Positions 42,050 to 52,259 of a stretch of DNA of 64,000 nucleotides are shown one piece after another. Below the pieces are notes generated by a model that was not told the DNA's origin, searched no databases, and saw only the letters and a list, made by a program, of their open reading frames with translations. This DNA is from Debaryomyces hansenii CBS767 (taxonomy: Eukaryota > Ascomycota > Pichiomycetes > Serinales > Debaryomycetaceae), in contig NC_006046.2 of the NCBI RefSeq assembly GCF_000006445.2, positions 1,542,297 to 1,606,296 on the forward strand, in the 5' to 3' direction. A program made the position numbers and the translations under genes. The first letter of the stretch is position 1; every line of letters begins with the position of its first letter.

Positions 42050-43671
42050 ATGAGTACTAAATATTACGATGCATTAGTTGTTGGCGGTGGTTTCGGCGGC
42101 ATTACCGAACTTTTTAAATTGAGAGAAGCTGGTTATTCAGTTCATGGCTTCGAAAGGGGAACCTATTTAGGAGGGGTATGGCATCACAATCGCTACCCAG
42201 GAGCAAGAGTCGACACAGAAGTTCCTTGCTACCAATTATGGTTGGAAGAAACCTGCAAAGGATGGATTTTTTCAGAACGTTTTCCTGGATATAAAGAGTT
42301 GCAAAATTACTTCGAATATGCTGATTCACAAATTCACGTGAGCAAGGATTATACGTTCGAATCAAATGTCAGCAAAGCACACTGGGACCAAGCAAATAAC
42401 ATGTGGGATGTTCAAGTTACTGGAAAAGGAGAAGGTAATTACAGATGTAAATACTTGATTCTTTGCATTGGATTTGCTGCTAAAAAGATGTATCCTCCAG
42501 GCGTGGACACTCATAAGTTTAAGAGTACGTCATTCCATACCGCGGACTGGCCTTGGGAAGGAGTAGATGTAAAGAACAAGAGAGTTGCTGTTGTTGGAAC
42601 TGGTGCTTCTGGTGTCCAAGTGGTCCAAGAGATTGGGGGTGATGTTAAGGAATTAGTGGTATTTCAACGTACTCCCAACACTGCACTTCCTATGAGACAA
42701 AGAACAGACGACCCTAAAGATAAGGAGACTCAAATGAAGAGAAGAGTTGACTATCCAAAGATTTTCCGTAAGTTGAGAGAAACTTCTTACTCAGGTTTTG
42801 AGTTCGAGGCTGATTTTCGCGCTGCTCTGGAATGTACACCTGAAGAAATTAAAGAAAAATTTGACGATTGCTGGGAAAAGGGAGGTTTCCGTTTCTGGCT
42901 TGGGAACTTCAAAGACGTGTTTGTTGACCCTAAAACTAATGAAATAGCCTACAAGTACTGGAGGGAAAAAGTTTTCGAGAGAGTTAAGGACCCAAGAAAG
43001 AGGGAAATATTGGCTCCAGCTAAACAAGTTAACCCTATTTTTACTAAAAGACCAAGTCTTGAACAACGTTACTATGAAATATTTAATCAGGATAATGTCA
43101 ACATTGTCAACATTAGGGATACACCTATTACCGAAGTTACCGAGACTGGATTGAGAACCTTAGAAAAGGAATATGAATTTGACATTATTATATATGCTAC
43201 AGGTTTCGACTCAATTACTGGTGGGTTTTATCAAATCGATTTAAAGGGTGACAATGGTGTATCTCTCCAAGAAACTTGGAAAAATGGGACCTATACCCAT
43301 TTAGGTATGACAATTTATGGGTATCCTAACTTATTTTTCATGTATGGACCTCAAGGGCCTAGTGCGTTCTGTAATGGTCCGACTTGTGCTTTAACTCAAA
43401 GTGAGTGGATTAGAGATGCGATCAATTATACAGAAAAGAATAAGTACAAAAGAATTATGCCTACATTGGAAGCTCAATTAGGTTGGAAAAATACATTAAC
43501 GAGGGAGCCAACAGCACATTATTACCAATTGCAGATTCATGGTATATGGGTGTCAATAGAGAGGGAAACAAACCCAAAGAATGCCTTCTTTACGTTTATG
43601 GTGCCAACAACTATCTTAAGGATATTTCTAAAGAAGCTGAAAATAATTATGAGAATTTTGCATTTTTATAG
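42050..43671 (+). CDS. FAD-dependent Baeyer-Villiger-type monooxygenase, frameshifted near C-terminus
   Basis: The gene encodes a flavoprotein that would insert oxygen next to a ketone. FAD binding is at GGGFGG (residues 12-17), then RYPGARVDTE. The fingerprint FKSTSFHTADWP (about 163-174) is the BVMO motif with its Gly changed to Ser, and the second Rossmann motif is VVGTGASG. After the A-run at 43487-43491 the frame changes. The original frame runs on into unrelated sequence to 43822. The natural C-terminus (IADSWYMGVNREG to NYENFAFL, ending at 43671) is read one frame over. The break is one base in a homopolymer, so it could be a sequencing error or a fresh mutation. Confidence 0.82.
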
Positions 43672-44186
43672 CTTTATATTGTTTGTATCGATTATTCTAT
43701 ATAAACTTGCAACTCAGTTAAATTGCAATAAACCAATATACTTTTCTTTCGTGTTCACAACATATAGCCTTTGGAGAAGTCTTTCGGATTGTACTTGCAT
43801 GCATATTATGTACTTTCAGTGAGGAAAGAAAGGATTGTGGAAAATTTAATTCCATTTTAGTTAAGTATTCCGAGACTTTTTTTGGGTTTCACATCCCATT
43901 CGACATATTTATTATACTTGGATTGTAGCTAAATGAATATATACATATCCAGATAATGCGACAAAAAAAACATGGCATGATCTTATTCATAAGGAGGATA
44001 ATATGTTAAACTTCAATATTATACCTTGTAATGTATTATTTTTCAGTATCTCTACGGTCATTTATGAGTTTGAAATATAAAACCAGAAAACAAGATTAAT
44101 TCATTTGACTGAAGTGGTACTTCAGTATCAACTCTTGTCTAGAATACCTAATTTGTCGTCCGACATACAGCTTTAAAGCTTAATAA
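43672..44186. other. Gap after monooxygenase
   Basis: No gene is seen. A small hairpin, CTGAAGT facing ACTTCAG across three bases, lies at about 44110-44127. Confidence 0.3.
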
Positions 44187-44880
44187 TGATGCGACAAATC
44201 CACATATTGGATATCAATACCTGGCTTTATTTTCGATTTGGTGTAGCATCCAATATTCCAAATGTATCTTTGACTAATTTTGGAACGATTCCTCTCTCAG
44301 AAACTTTTGGTTAGACACTTAAGGATTCATTAATATTAAGGAGCATTCTCACTGGTGCATTTGAGCTTATAGGTTGTATTTTGTTTGCAACATCAAATAG
44401 GTTTATCCCCCATTGTATGGCAATATCTTTTTTTGCGGTGTTAGTTTCATTTTTTCAATCATGTTTGTTTTCATTTGCTCCAGGTAAGGGTTAAAGACTA
44501 TATGAGTAGTATGTGAGTAGTGTTATTTAATGTGTGTGTCTAGTTACTAAAATCCGGCTTTAACTTACTTTCAATCAAATACAACGTATACCAAGATGAT
44601 AACTTCAGCAGCAATCTTCTTCATTTGTTGTTGTGTTGGAAACTTAGTTAAATTTCAGACATTGTTGAATATCAGGAACCAACATATTCTTGGAGAAAGG
44701 TGTTAGCATAGTGTGTGATGCAGAAACATTACTTATTCTTGCTGATATATACTATAATTGTTGATTTCGGAAAAAGAACAGAGATGAGAAAGATCTTCTG
44801 TTAGATGAGCGAATCTAATGCGATTTGCAAATCAGAATTTGCAGATTTAACGAATAAAGAAAGCCCAGTATTCATGTATT
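44187..44880 (+). pseudogene. Dal5/allantoate-type permease remnant
   Basis: Three pieces follow the order of a Dal5-family MFS permease: NIPNVSLTNFGTIPLSE with LTGAFELIGCILFAT, then MITSAAIFFICCCVGN, and the C-terminal signature FADLTNKESPVFMY. The front third or more is missing, and stops or frameshifts separate the pieces. Family members import allantoate, nicotinate or similar anions. Confidence 0.7.
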
Positions 44881-45189
44881 AACTTTGAATATATACATAT
44901 ATTCATTGCAAAAACAATATTATAGTTTCTGAACTTTTATTAATAGTCTAAATAATTTTTAATAATAATGAATATAACTTTTGCAAATCTTCATAGTAAC
45001 GATTTCCTTGTTTATTGTATTAAATGCCAATAATCCCCTTTATAAACAAGCTTTAATTAACTAAGACATTTCCAATGGCTCTTTGTATCCTACTTTAGAA
45101 TTAGTTAATTTTATTTAATAGTAGTACTCAAAAAGTAACCTGAAATTACGAGAGGAATGGATGTTATTTATAAATTTATTCTAAGACTG

Positions 45190-46080
45190 ATGAAGATTAT
45201 TTAACAAACTTGGATGAGCTAGTACCAAAAGACAGGATACCATTCATGGAGTACTGCATCAATGCGATTGGTTTACGCGCCCAAGCAGTTTATGTGTCAA
45301 ACGCCTGCATTATATTGAATGTTATAGGAAAGGCGAGGCGGCACAACATGTCTCTTAGATCGCCCGAGCTGGACCCAGACCGGGCGTTGTTGAATACCGA
45401 CCAGTACAGGATCATGATGCAAGTACGCACTCATTACTGCGCATTGGAATGTCGTTGGCCCGCGGTGAGGGCAACCTTTCCCGCCTAAATTTCACGACTG
45501 GTGTTATTTTCAACGCCAGCGGGCACGAGGTGGACGATAAGGACGTGACTCGCCGCATTTTTTGACAGGTTATATAAGCTTGCACGAACCATGATATTCG
45601 ACATCCGGAATAAAGAAGAGTTGGATTACTCAGTGGATCATGCGCAGCTCAATAATGGGATGGCGTCTTTTACTGACTGTGACCGAGTACAGTAGATATA
45701 AGCATGGAATTCTCTATCTGAAATATAACGGCGACATCTCCTTAGACAGGAAGAAGTACACCGAGTTGTCGCTCATTCTCATCACACTTCTCCATATTCT
45801 GTGCTTGCCGGCGCGGTCCAGAGATCAATCAATTAACGGAGATGGGAACAAGCTTTTGGTTTCGAGGGGTCAATTTTCTCGGTAGCACGCTCGGTTCTTG
45901 CTACATGTACAATAAGTTGGCCAATGCCAAATACCCTATCATCCGGGAGACGGGGCCTTATTTGTCGAGGTTGATCATGTGGTAGCTTGTGCATAGGCGG
46001 ATCTATCTTGAGGAAACGCAGGTGGAGGATGAAACCAAGTTCCCCATCTATGCGGCTCCCATTACAGTACATCTTTTGAC
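45190..46080 (+). pseudogene. Decayed GC-rich coding sequence, possibly middle part of TLH
   Basis: Base composition is richer in GC than the flanks, like the helicase pieces at 38780 and 58153. Open stretches are KDRIPFMEYCINAIGLRAQ (from 45228), SLARGEGNLSRLNFTTGV (from 45454) and MYNKLANAKYPIIRETG with EETQVEDETKFPIYAAP (45900-46060), in different frames with stops between. I see no defining motif. The assignment to the helicase family rests on composition and context only. Confidence 0.35.
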
Positions 46081-46178
46081 AACTAATGAAAAATTGAGTG
46101 ATTTCAAATAGAAGGAATTATTATTATTATTTTTCTTACATACATCGACATATTTAACTAAATCTAAAAGAACCAAAA

Positions 46179-47819
46179 CTAAACAGAGCTATTCTTCTTT
46201 TCAGTGAGTGACATTCGTGGAGAATCTTCATACACGGTGTTCACTTCATTATTTAAAACAGCATTATCACCTGCCATCTTTATATCAGTAATATCTTCAC
46301 CAAAAATCTGTGCCACTTCTTCTAATCCCAATCCTTGTGTTTCTGGAAAGAAGAAATAAACTACGCAAGCTTGAATAAATACCCACACACAAAAAACAAT
46401 ATAATACTTCCATGAAATAGCATCCATTGCAATGTTGTTGACATAATTGTTATATAAAACCCATCCCTGACTCGTCAAACTGTATATCAATGAGGCCTTA
46501 CTTCTCATGGTATAAGGTACAACTTCCGTCATGTATGTAAAACCAATTGGAGATATCGCATGGTAAAATCCATAAAATAAATAGATTATGGCGACAATAC
46601 CTCTCCCTAACGATTTATTCTCGAAATTTGTTCTCTCATTTATAGAAGCCAATACGATCCAAACAATAAACGTGGCACACATTAACAAAAGGCCGCTTAT
46701 TATCAAAAGTCTACGTTTCATCCTTCCAGCATATGTGGCAAAAACAATTCCCCAAACCCCACCGTAAACAGTCAAACCAATGTTAATTTTCAATTTTTGG
46801 ACAGGCTCAGTATACCCAATGGCTTCAAGAACAATCGAAAAGTAGTAAGAAAGAAGTGAGGAACCACACATTTGTAATATTGTTGCCATTGCAAAGGTAA
46901 GAAATAACCTATGTAAGTATGCTTTAGATGAGAACCATACACCCCACGAAAACTTCTTACCAATCAGTTCTTTAGCAATTGCCGCTTTTATTTCTGCCAT
47001 TTCGAACTTCACCAATCTACTATCTCTATCACCGCCAGCATGATACTTAGTCAAGACTTCGTATGCTTGGTCTTCTTTACCATGTGCTATAAGCCATCTT
47101 GGTGACTCTGGACAAAGAAAGGTCAAAATCAATTGAATTATCGGGAATACTGCTTGCAATAATGAAGGTAGCCTCCACGACCAGTTATTATATTTCATGT
47201 CTGACATGTATGGACCCCAAGTAAATAGAGCTGCTAAAAATGCCCCTGTTGGAAAACTTGCTTGAAGCATACTTGTCATCGCTGGTCTTTGGGATGGGAA
47301 AGCACATTCCGCTAATATAGGGGCAGACGCAATTCCAGTTGCACCAGAACCAAGACCTATTATAATACGAGACGCAAGAAACATTCCAAAATTTACAGCG
47401 CCAGCTTGTATTGCTGCCCCAATAATTGTCAAAATAATTCCAATCATAAGCATATGTCTTCTTCCTATACGATCACCAACAAGAACAATAAAAGGCGTAA
47501 CACATAAACTACCAATAGTAGTACCATTACTTAAGGTACCTAATATACCACCTGAAGGGTGGTTAAAATAACCTTCCCAACTTGGTAAAGTTTGTAAGTT
47601 ACTCATCATACTTCCATCATAACCTACGGTAATCATACCAAACACAGCACAACCTAAGTAAATGTTTAACTTCAATAGGTGAGGATATTGAAACCACCAT
47701 TTTGTTAGTTTTGGAGTGACATCTTCCAACGTAAGCTCGTGGTTCTCATCCATTGCAGGATCTATATGTGAAATCAGTATTTCGCTCTTATATTTTTTAT
47801 CACAATTAGTGCCTGTCAT
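46179..47819 (-). CDS. Lac12-type MFS sugar permease
   Basis: This 546-residue, 12-helix permease of the fungal lactose/hexose symporter group has GMITVGYDGSMMSNLQTLP in helix 1, GDRIGRRHML, CPESPRWLIAHGKEDQA near residue 240, and FFPETQGLGLEEVAQIF at the end. The pattern GYDGS-x7-LPSW is typical of Lac12-like porters, and lactose, cellobiose or another glycoside is a plausible substrate. I place the start at the ATG at 47819, because the three codons before it begin with TTG. A broken partial copy lies at about 51270-51705. Confidence 0.86.
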   Translation of the reverse strand: MTGTNCDKKYKSEILISHIDPAMDENHELTLEDVTPKLTKWWFQYPHLLKLNIYLGCAVFGMITVGYDGSMMSNLQTLPSWEGYFNHPSGGILGTLSNGTTIGSLCVTPFIVLVGDRIGRRHMLMIGIILTIIGAAIQAGAVNFGMFLASRIIIGLGSGATGIASAPILAECAFPSQRPAMTSMLQASFPTGAFLAALFTWGPYMSDMKYNNWSWRLPSLLQAVFPIIQLILTFLCPESPRWLIAHGKEDQAYEVLTKYHAGGDRDSRLVKFEMAEIKAAIAKELIGKKFSWGVWFSSKAYLHRLFLTFAMATILQMCGSSLLSYYFSIVLEAIGYTEPVQKLKINIGLTVYGGVWGIVFATYAGRMKRRLLIISGLLLMCATFIVWIVLASINERTNFENKSLGRGIVAIIYLFYGFYHAISPIGFTYMTEVVPYTMRSKASLIYSLTSQGWVLYNNYVNNIAMDAISWKYYIVFCVWVFIQACVVYFFFPETQGLGLEEVAQIFGEDITDIKMAGDNAVLNNEVNTVYEDSPRMSLTEKKNSSV

Positions 47820-48553
47820 AATAACCAAAAGTTGATAAAACGAGGATTAACTTGGGCTTAGCATGGGAATAGTACTTTTTATATTTGTCTTCTGTAGCAC
47901 CCCATCTGTTTGAGTAAATATCTCCAAAAAGTATTTAACTCTTAAATGACTATTGATAATGTGTAAATTAAATCATTCATACAAGACTACGATGTTGATG
48001 TGAGATTTACTTCTTCTTTGTTGCGGTAATGCCTTCTGTTTAACTTGAAGATGAGGAGAAAATCTCTGAATTATCGCTTTCATCATGCATCCCCCACCAG
48101 AAACGATAAAATGCGCTTGGGGTTTGACAACCCACTGCGTGGAACTACAGAATTAAGATCCTGCATAAGAATCAATTTCCATTTCAACGTACAGTTGGGC
48201 ACAATAACAGAAAAAAGTCTATTTACGAGACTTTGTCTACTGACTCCACTTTTTATCGAAAACATTTGAACCAGGTTTTTTTAACGTTTCCTCGGAGTTT
48301 CCAAAATTTTTATTAGAAACTATATTATTTTGTGGAGACTCCTCCACTAAAAATGGAAAAACAAGCCGAACAAAAAAAAAGATTGTATGTAGGTCATTAT
48401 CGCACAAAAAAAAAAGGTAATAACCTGGTATAGCTGCTTACCTACTAACACATTTAAAAAGTTATCACGGGGTTGCAGGGTATAGTTAGAAATAGTCAAA
48501 GTCTATTAATTTAAATTAACGAAAATGAAAAGGGAAAACATTAAGAAGCCGAA
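47820..48553. other. Gap with reverse R element
   Basis: This stretch has the promoter of the Lac12-type gene on the left and the terminator of the tannase-like gene on the right. A reverse-oriented R element ends at 48484 (GGGGTTGCAGGGTATAG). Several poly-A runs lie at 48373-48415. No gene is seen. Confidence 0.4.
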
Positions 48554-50319
48554 TCAGTAAATTGGAACTTTGAAAGCATCAAAAGTGTATGTCCAAGAAT
48601 CGTAAGACATCTGGTCATAAACACAGTCATAACTGGAATTACTTTTCCAAAATGGACGAAGTGGCCATTTGCAAAGAAGCTGAGATTCTCCTCCATAGTC
48701 ACCTGAAGAGACAGTTGAATTAAGGCCGGATGGTTTCCTATCTTTTTCAACCCAATCTAAAATGGTTTCCATATTAGATTCTGGATATGGGCCTGGTTGC
48801 AAGCTATTTGTATTACAATGAGCAGCACCAGGTACTAAATAAAATTGATACCAGTTGTCAAGAGCAGTGAGCGATTCGTTGAAAGACATTTCACTGTACA
48901 TAATAGAACGAACACTTTGCCAGTAGTGAACTGAAGAAGCGGCAGGAACACTTGGATCAGATTCGCCGTGATAGTGTAACAACTTTCCTCCATTAGAGTA
49001 AAATGATGTTAAGTCAGGTATTGTGGTTTGTAAAGAATCCAAGTATCTATAGTAACCGGTGAACATCCAATCAACCAAAGTATCATAAGTAATGTTATCG
49101 AGGGATGAAAGGTTATCAATATTTAATAATTGAATAAACTTTGTAACGTATTCCCCTCCAGTGGATGGGATATTGAGCTCCCAAGATTCTGAATCTTCAC
49201 TATATTTAGTTTCACCATCACTAAGCTCAGAACCAATTTGCCAAGAAAGATAAGCTCTTTGACCAGCAGAACTTTGAAGGCCTTTATAAATTGCCTGAGA
49301 AACAGCGACTCCCTCAGCAGTAACTGTACCGTTTTGTTCGGGTTGATAAGAGGTAGTACTACCTTCCGCTCTTTTACTAAAACCAAAACCAAGGGAAGTA
49401 CTATTTTGAGCTCCACAATAATAAGGTTCTCCAATTATAGAGCTCAAATTAAATTTAAGCATACAGCGATCTGTTCTGGAAATAACTCCATCTATGCGAC
49501 CATCGAGGGAATCACAGGCAGCTATTGTAGCATTAACAATTTTACTCAATTCACATGGAGGTGGGAAGTAGTTCAAATCTTTTTCAACCATGGCAGGGTA
49601 AACATGATTGACCTGTTGTTGAGCATATCTGAAGGCCGGGGCACCGACAACAACGCCATCATACAACTCTCCATACCTTTGTATTTGACTCATACCTTCA
49701 CGGCCACCATCGGAACAACCTTCAAAGTAAGTGTAAAGCTTTTCATCATCAGACATTCCGTAGAGAACACTGGTGAGGAATTTACCGATGGTGGTCATTT
49801 CACCCAATCCTTGGTAAGAGAACATGTAAGTTGCATCCCAGTTGATAGAACCATTGCCAAAAAGAACCACCTCGTCATATGATGTATAGAAGGCATCGTA
49901 ACCAGCATCAGTGCACCACCTGCAGCACCATAGGAAAGACTACTAGTAGAAGAACTACTGAGGCTATAACCACCTCCACCAGCAACGTAAAATCTATTCT
50001 CGAAGTTAGAAGGATCCGGTAACGCATAGTTAAGAACAACCGTATCGTTTTTTCCTGTATGTGCATAAGAAACAGAGATGTTACAATAGCTGTAATTAGA
50101 ACTTTCAGCGACATTAACTTCCACAGATGTTGGAATCATTTCAATACCAAGTAAAGTCCCATTCAGAGGCAACGAGTCCCGAACATAAGAAATAGAGCAT
50201 AAATCATTAAACGAAGAGTTAGTGCTACTGTTATTTGAAGATAAATCTCTTTTGAATATAGGGCTAGTACTTGTAATTGTAGCAAATAAAGTGACAATAA
50301 TCAACAATTTCATTATCAT
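48554..50319 (-). CDS. Tannase/feruloyl esterase family protein, frameshifted
   Basis: This is a secreted serine esterase, about 588 codons in two frames. The N-terminus MIMKLLIIVTLFATITS is a signal peptide followed by a Lys-Arg site. The first frame runs from 50319 to about 49912 (GGGGYSLSSSSTSSL, YGAAGGA). The second frame continues from TDAGYDAFYTSYDEV to the end at 48554. The catalytic set of the family is present: nucleophile in GCSDGGREG, Asp in YHGESDPSVP and His in PGAAHCNTN, with the Cys pair of the CS-D-HC motif. The two frames join near 49911-49913 by a one-base change, so this is a recent break or an error. It probably cleaves gallate or hydroxycinnamate esters of plant matter. 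Confidence 0.82.
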
Positions 50320-51269
50320 TCCTAATTATATTAAGTAAATAATATTGAAATTTAAACAGTTACATCTTACTTGCACCTTTATATATTTTTATTTTCTTGT
50401 CTCTCATGGGATTTGACATGGCTTTTTCAAAACAAGGCTAACAATTTTTGATTAGTATACATATGCATTATCTTTGTTCTTTAAATGCCGATCGTTTGTA
50501 TATTTCTCGGATAAACGTCGGTCCGGTACTTATAGCCGAGGTGCATAGAATCCTCATCTTAAAGTTCACCGTCAAAGGCCAACTTCAATTAATCTGTCCC
50601 AGACCAATATTATTTGAATGACAAACATTTTCTCATCATCGCAGGGCTGTGGGATTATGAATAAGCTCCTTTCCAGAAGCTAACATTATTATTGAAGCAG
50701 CAATAGCAAGCAAACTCTTCACCCCTATACAAAAAGCTTAAACAGGCCTATTTACATTTCAAAGCTCCATGACGCAATGGTCCTTTTGAATCAAAACGAA
50801 AAAGAAGAAGTCTCATAGAACATTATTATATTATAAAGCCACTAGCCAGTTTTCGTAGGATAGTTACCAAAAGATGGACATTGAAATCATCATCTTGAAG
50901 TAATTTCTCTAAAGGGAATTCATTTCAGTATTTATTTGATTATGTATTATTGGAATCAGGTAGACATAGATCTCCTCATTTGTCTCCAGAATCCTTAGAT
51001 ATGCATTCATTTGTAAATGATCCCTAAGGTCGTATGATTACCTTAGGAGTTAATAAAATGAACTATATAATAATATATAGTTGGATGCAAGGGTATGAGA
51101 AAGGGGGAAGATAACCTGGTAGTTGATAAACATAAGGAGGTACTCTGAAAGGTAAACAAAACCAGTTTGTACTTTTAGCGTGGGATTGAACAGTTATCGC
51201 GGGGTTGCAGGGTATATTCGACTATGTAACGAAAACGTCGAAATTTCTATTCAAACAAAGGTTCCATTG
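50320..51269. promoter_or_regulatory. Tannase upstream region and R element copies
   Basis: No gene is seen. CGGTCCGG at 50518-50525 is a candidate zinc-cluster site about 200 bases before the tannase-like start. A degenerate R element piece lies at 50728-50805 (CATGACGCAATGGTCC, AATCAAAAC). A clearer reverse copy lies at 51111-51216 and ends GGGGTTGCAGGGTATA. Confidence 0.45.
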
Positions 51270-51705
51270 AAGATAGAGATAAAGATCTTGCTTTCGAAGA
51301 CGTTAAACAAAGTCAACAAATATTAGTCTCAAGAACTCTATCCTTAAAAATTAAATACATTCTTGGGGTATGTGGTATTTCAAGCAGTTACTAAGGGTAC
51401 GAAGGATGTATGATGGGAGACTTAAAAACATTGCCAAGTTGGACAGTCTACTTCAATAATATTCAAGGCAGTGAATTAAGTACGATGACAAACAATCAGA
51501 AAATTGGTTCATTATGTGTTGTAACCCGTCTTGCATCAATTGGTGATAGATTTTCAAGACTTTGTTCGATGGGTTTGGGTTATTCTAGCAATTAATAGAG
51601 GTTGGTGCCGCAAACTTTGGAAAGTTTATAGGGTCAAGAATTGTAATTGGGGTAGGTGTTGATATCCCTTAGGTTAGAGCTTTTCTTGCTGATAGAAGTA
51701 GGCTA
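51270..51705 (+). pseudogene. Lac12-type permease fragment
   Basis: The fragment aligns with the N-terminal part of the intact permease at 46179-47819. LAFEDVKQSQQ parallels LTLEDVTPK, LKIKYILGVCGI parallels LKLNIYLGCAVF, and MMGDLKTLPSWTVYF parallels MMSNLQTLPSWEGYF. IGSLCV and IGDRFSRL follow. Stops interrupt it, and it ends where an R element begins at 51710. Confidence 0.8.
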
Positions 51706-51709
51706 CCAA

Positions 51710-51770
51710 ACTATACCCTGCAACTGCGTGCAAACTGTTCAACCCCATACTAATGATATAAATTGTTCTT
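51710..51770 (+). repeat. R element copy
   Basis: The copy begins CTATACCCTGCAACTGCGTG and continues CAAACTGTTCAACCCC and ATACTAATGATATAAA. It is nearly identical over its first 50 bases to the copy at 62378. It directly abuts the permease fragment on its left, so the first bases appear to be a true element end. Confidence 0.7.
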
Positions 51771-51904
51771 TGTTCTCCCCCACTTTTTTTAGAATTGTTA
51801 TCGCACACTATAGTTCACGGACACAACCACCGCGCGCAATGTCGCCGGTGCAATGTCTCAAATGCGCGTAAAAATCAACCGAGCACTTTAATTGTCTTTT
51901 ACTT

Positions 51905-52259
51905 AGGCACTACCACAACTTGCAAATTGTGGTCTTTCAATGCGAAAGTGGTAAAGTCGCTCTGTAGGATTGCAGGTTACACAGTGTGATACCGTCATCC
52001 ATTTGATCAATTTATGAATATATAAATAGGGTAGCCCTCCCCTTTGAGAATACATATCGAAATCGCTTATTCGATTATCTGTCTTCTTTTATTTTCCACT
52101 ACATCGATATCTTCCTGTTTATCATCTGCGGTATTACTTGGGCTTTTTTTTCGTGATGTTCGCATTTCGAAAACCCCACAAAATCACAATACTTCCTTCA
52201 ATGAGAATCTGAAACAAATATTTCTTTTATGCTAATTTTATTCGATTTCCTATAAATTG
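51905..52259 (+). promoter_or_regulatory. Family A upstream region (copy A1)
   Basis: This holds the conserved blocks of the family A upstream repeat: CACAACTTGCAAATTGTGG, GATTGCAGGTTACACAGTG, TGATGTTCGCATTTCGAAA, ACCCCACAAAATCACAAT and ATATTTCTTTTATGCTAA, ending at the gene's start. A TATA-like TATATAAATAG lies at 52018-52028. It is shared with 63050-63461 and with orphan copies elsewhere. Confidence 0.7.

Noticed and set aside
43483..43822. C-terminal membrane tail of the monooxygenase
   Set aside because: The hydrophobic tail in the original frame is an artefact of the frameshift; the other frame has the family's normal C-terminus and ends at 43671.
49238..49882. 214-codon plus-strand frame
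   Set aside because: It is the antisense of the tannase-like gene, which has a complete catalytic set on the minus strand.
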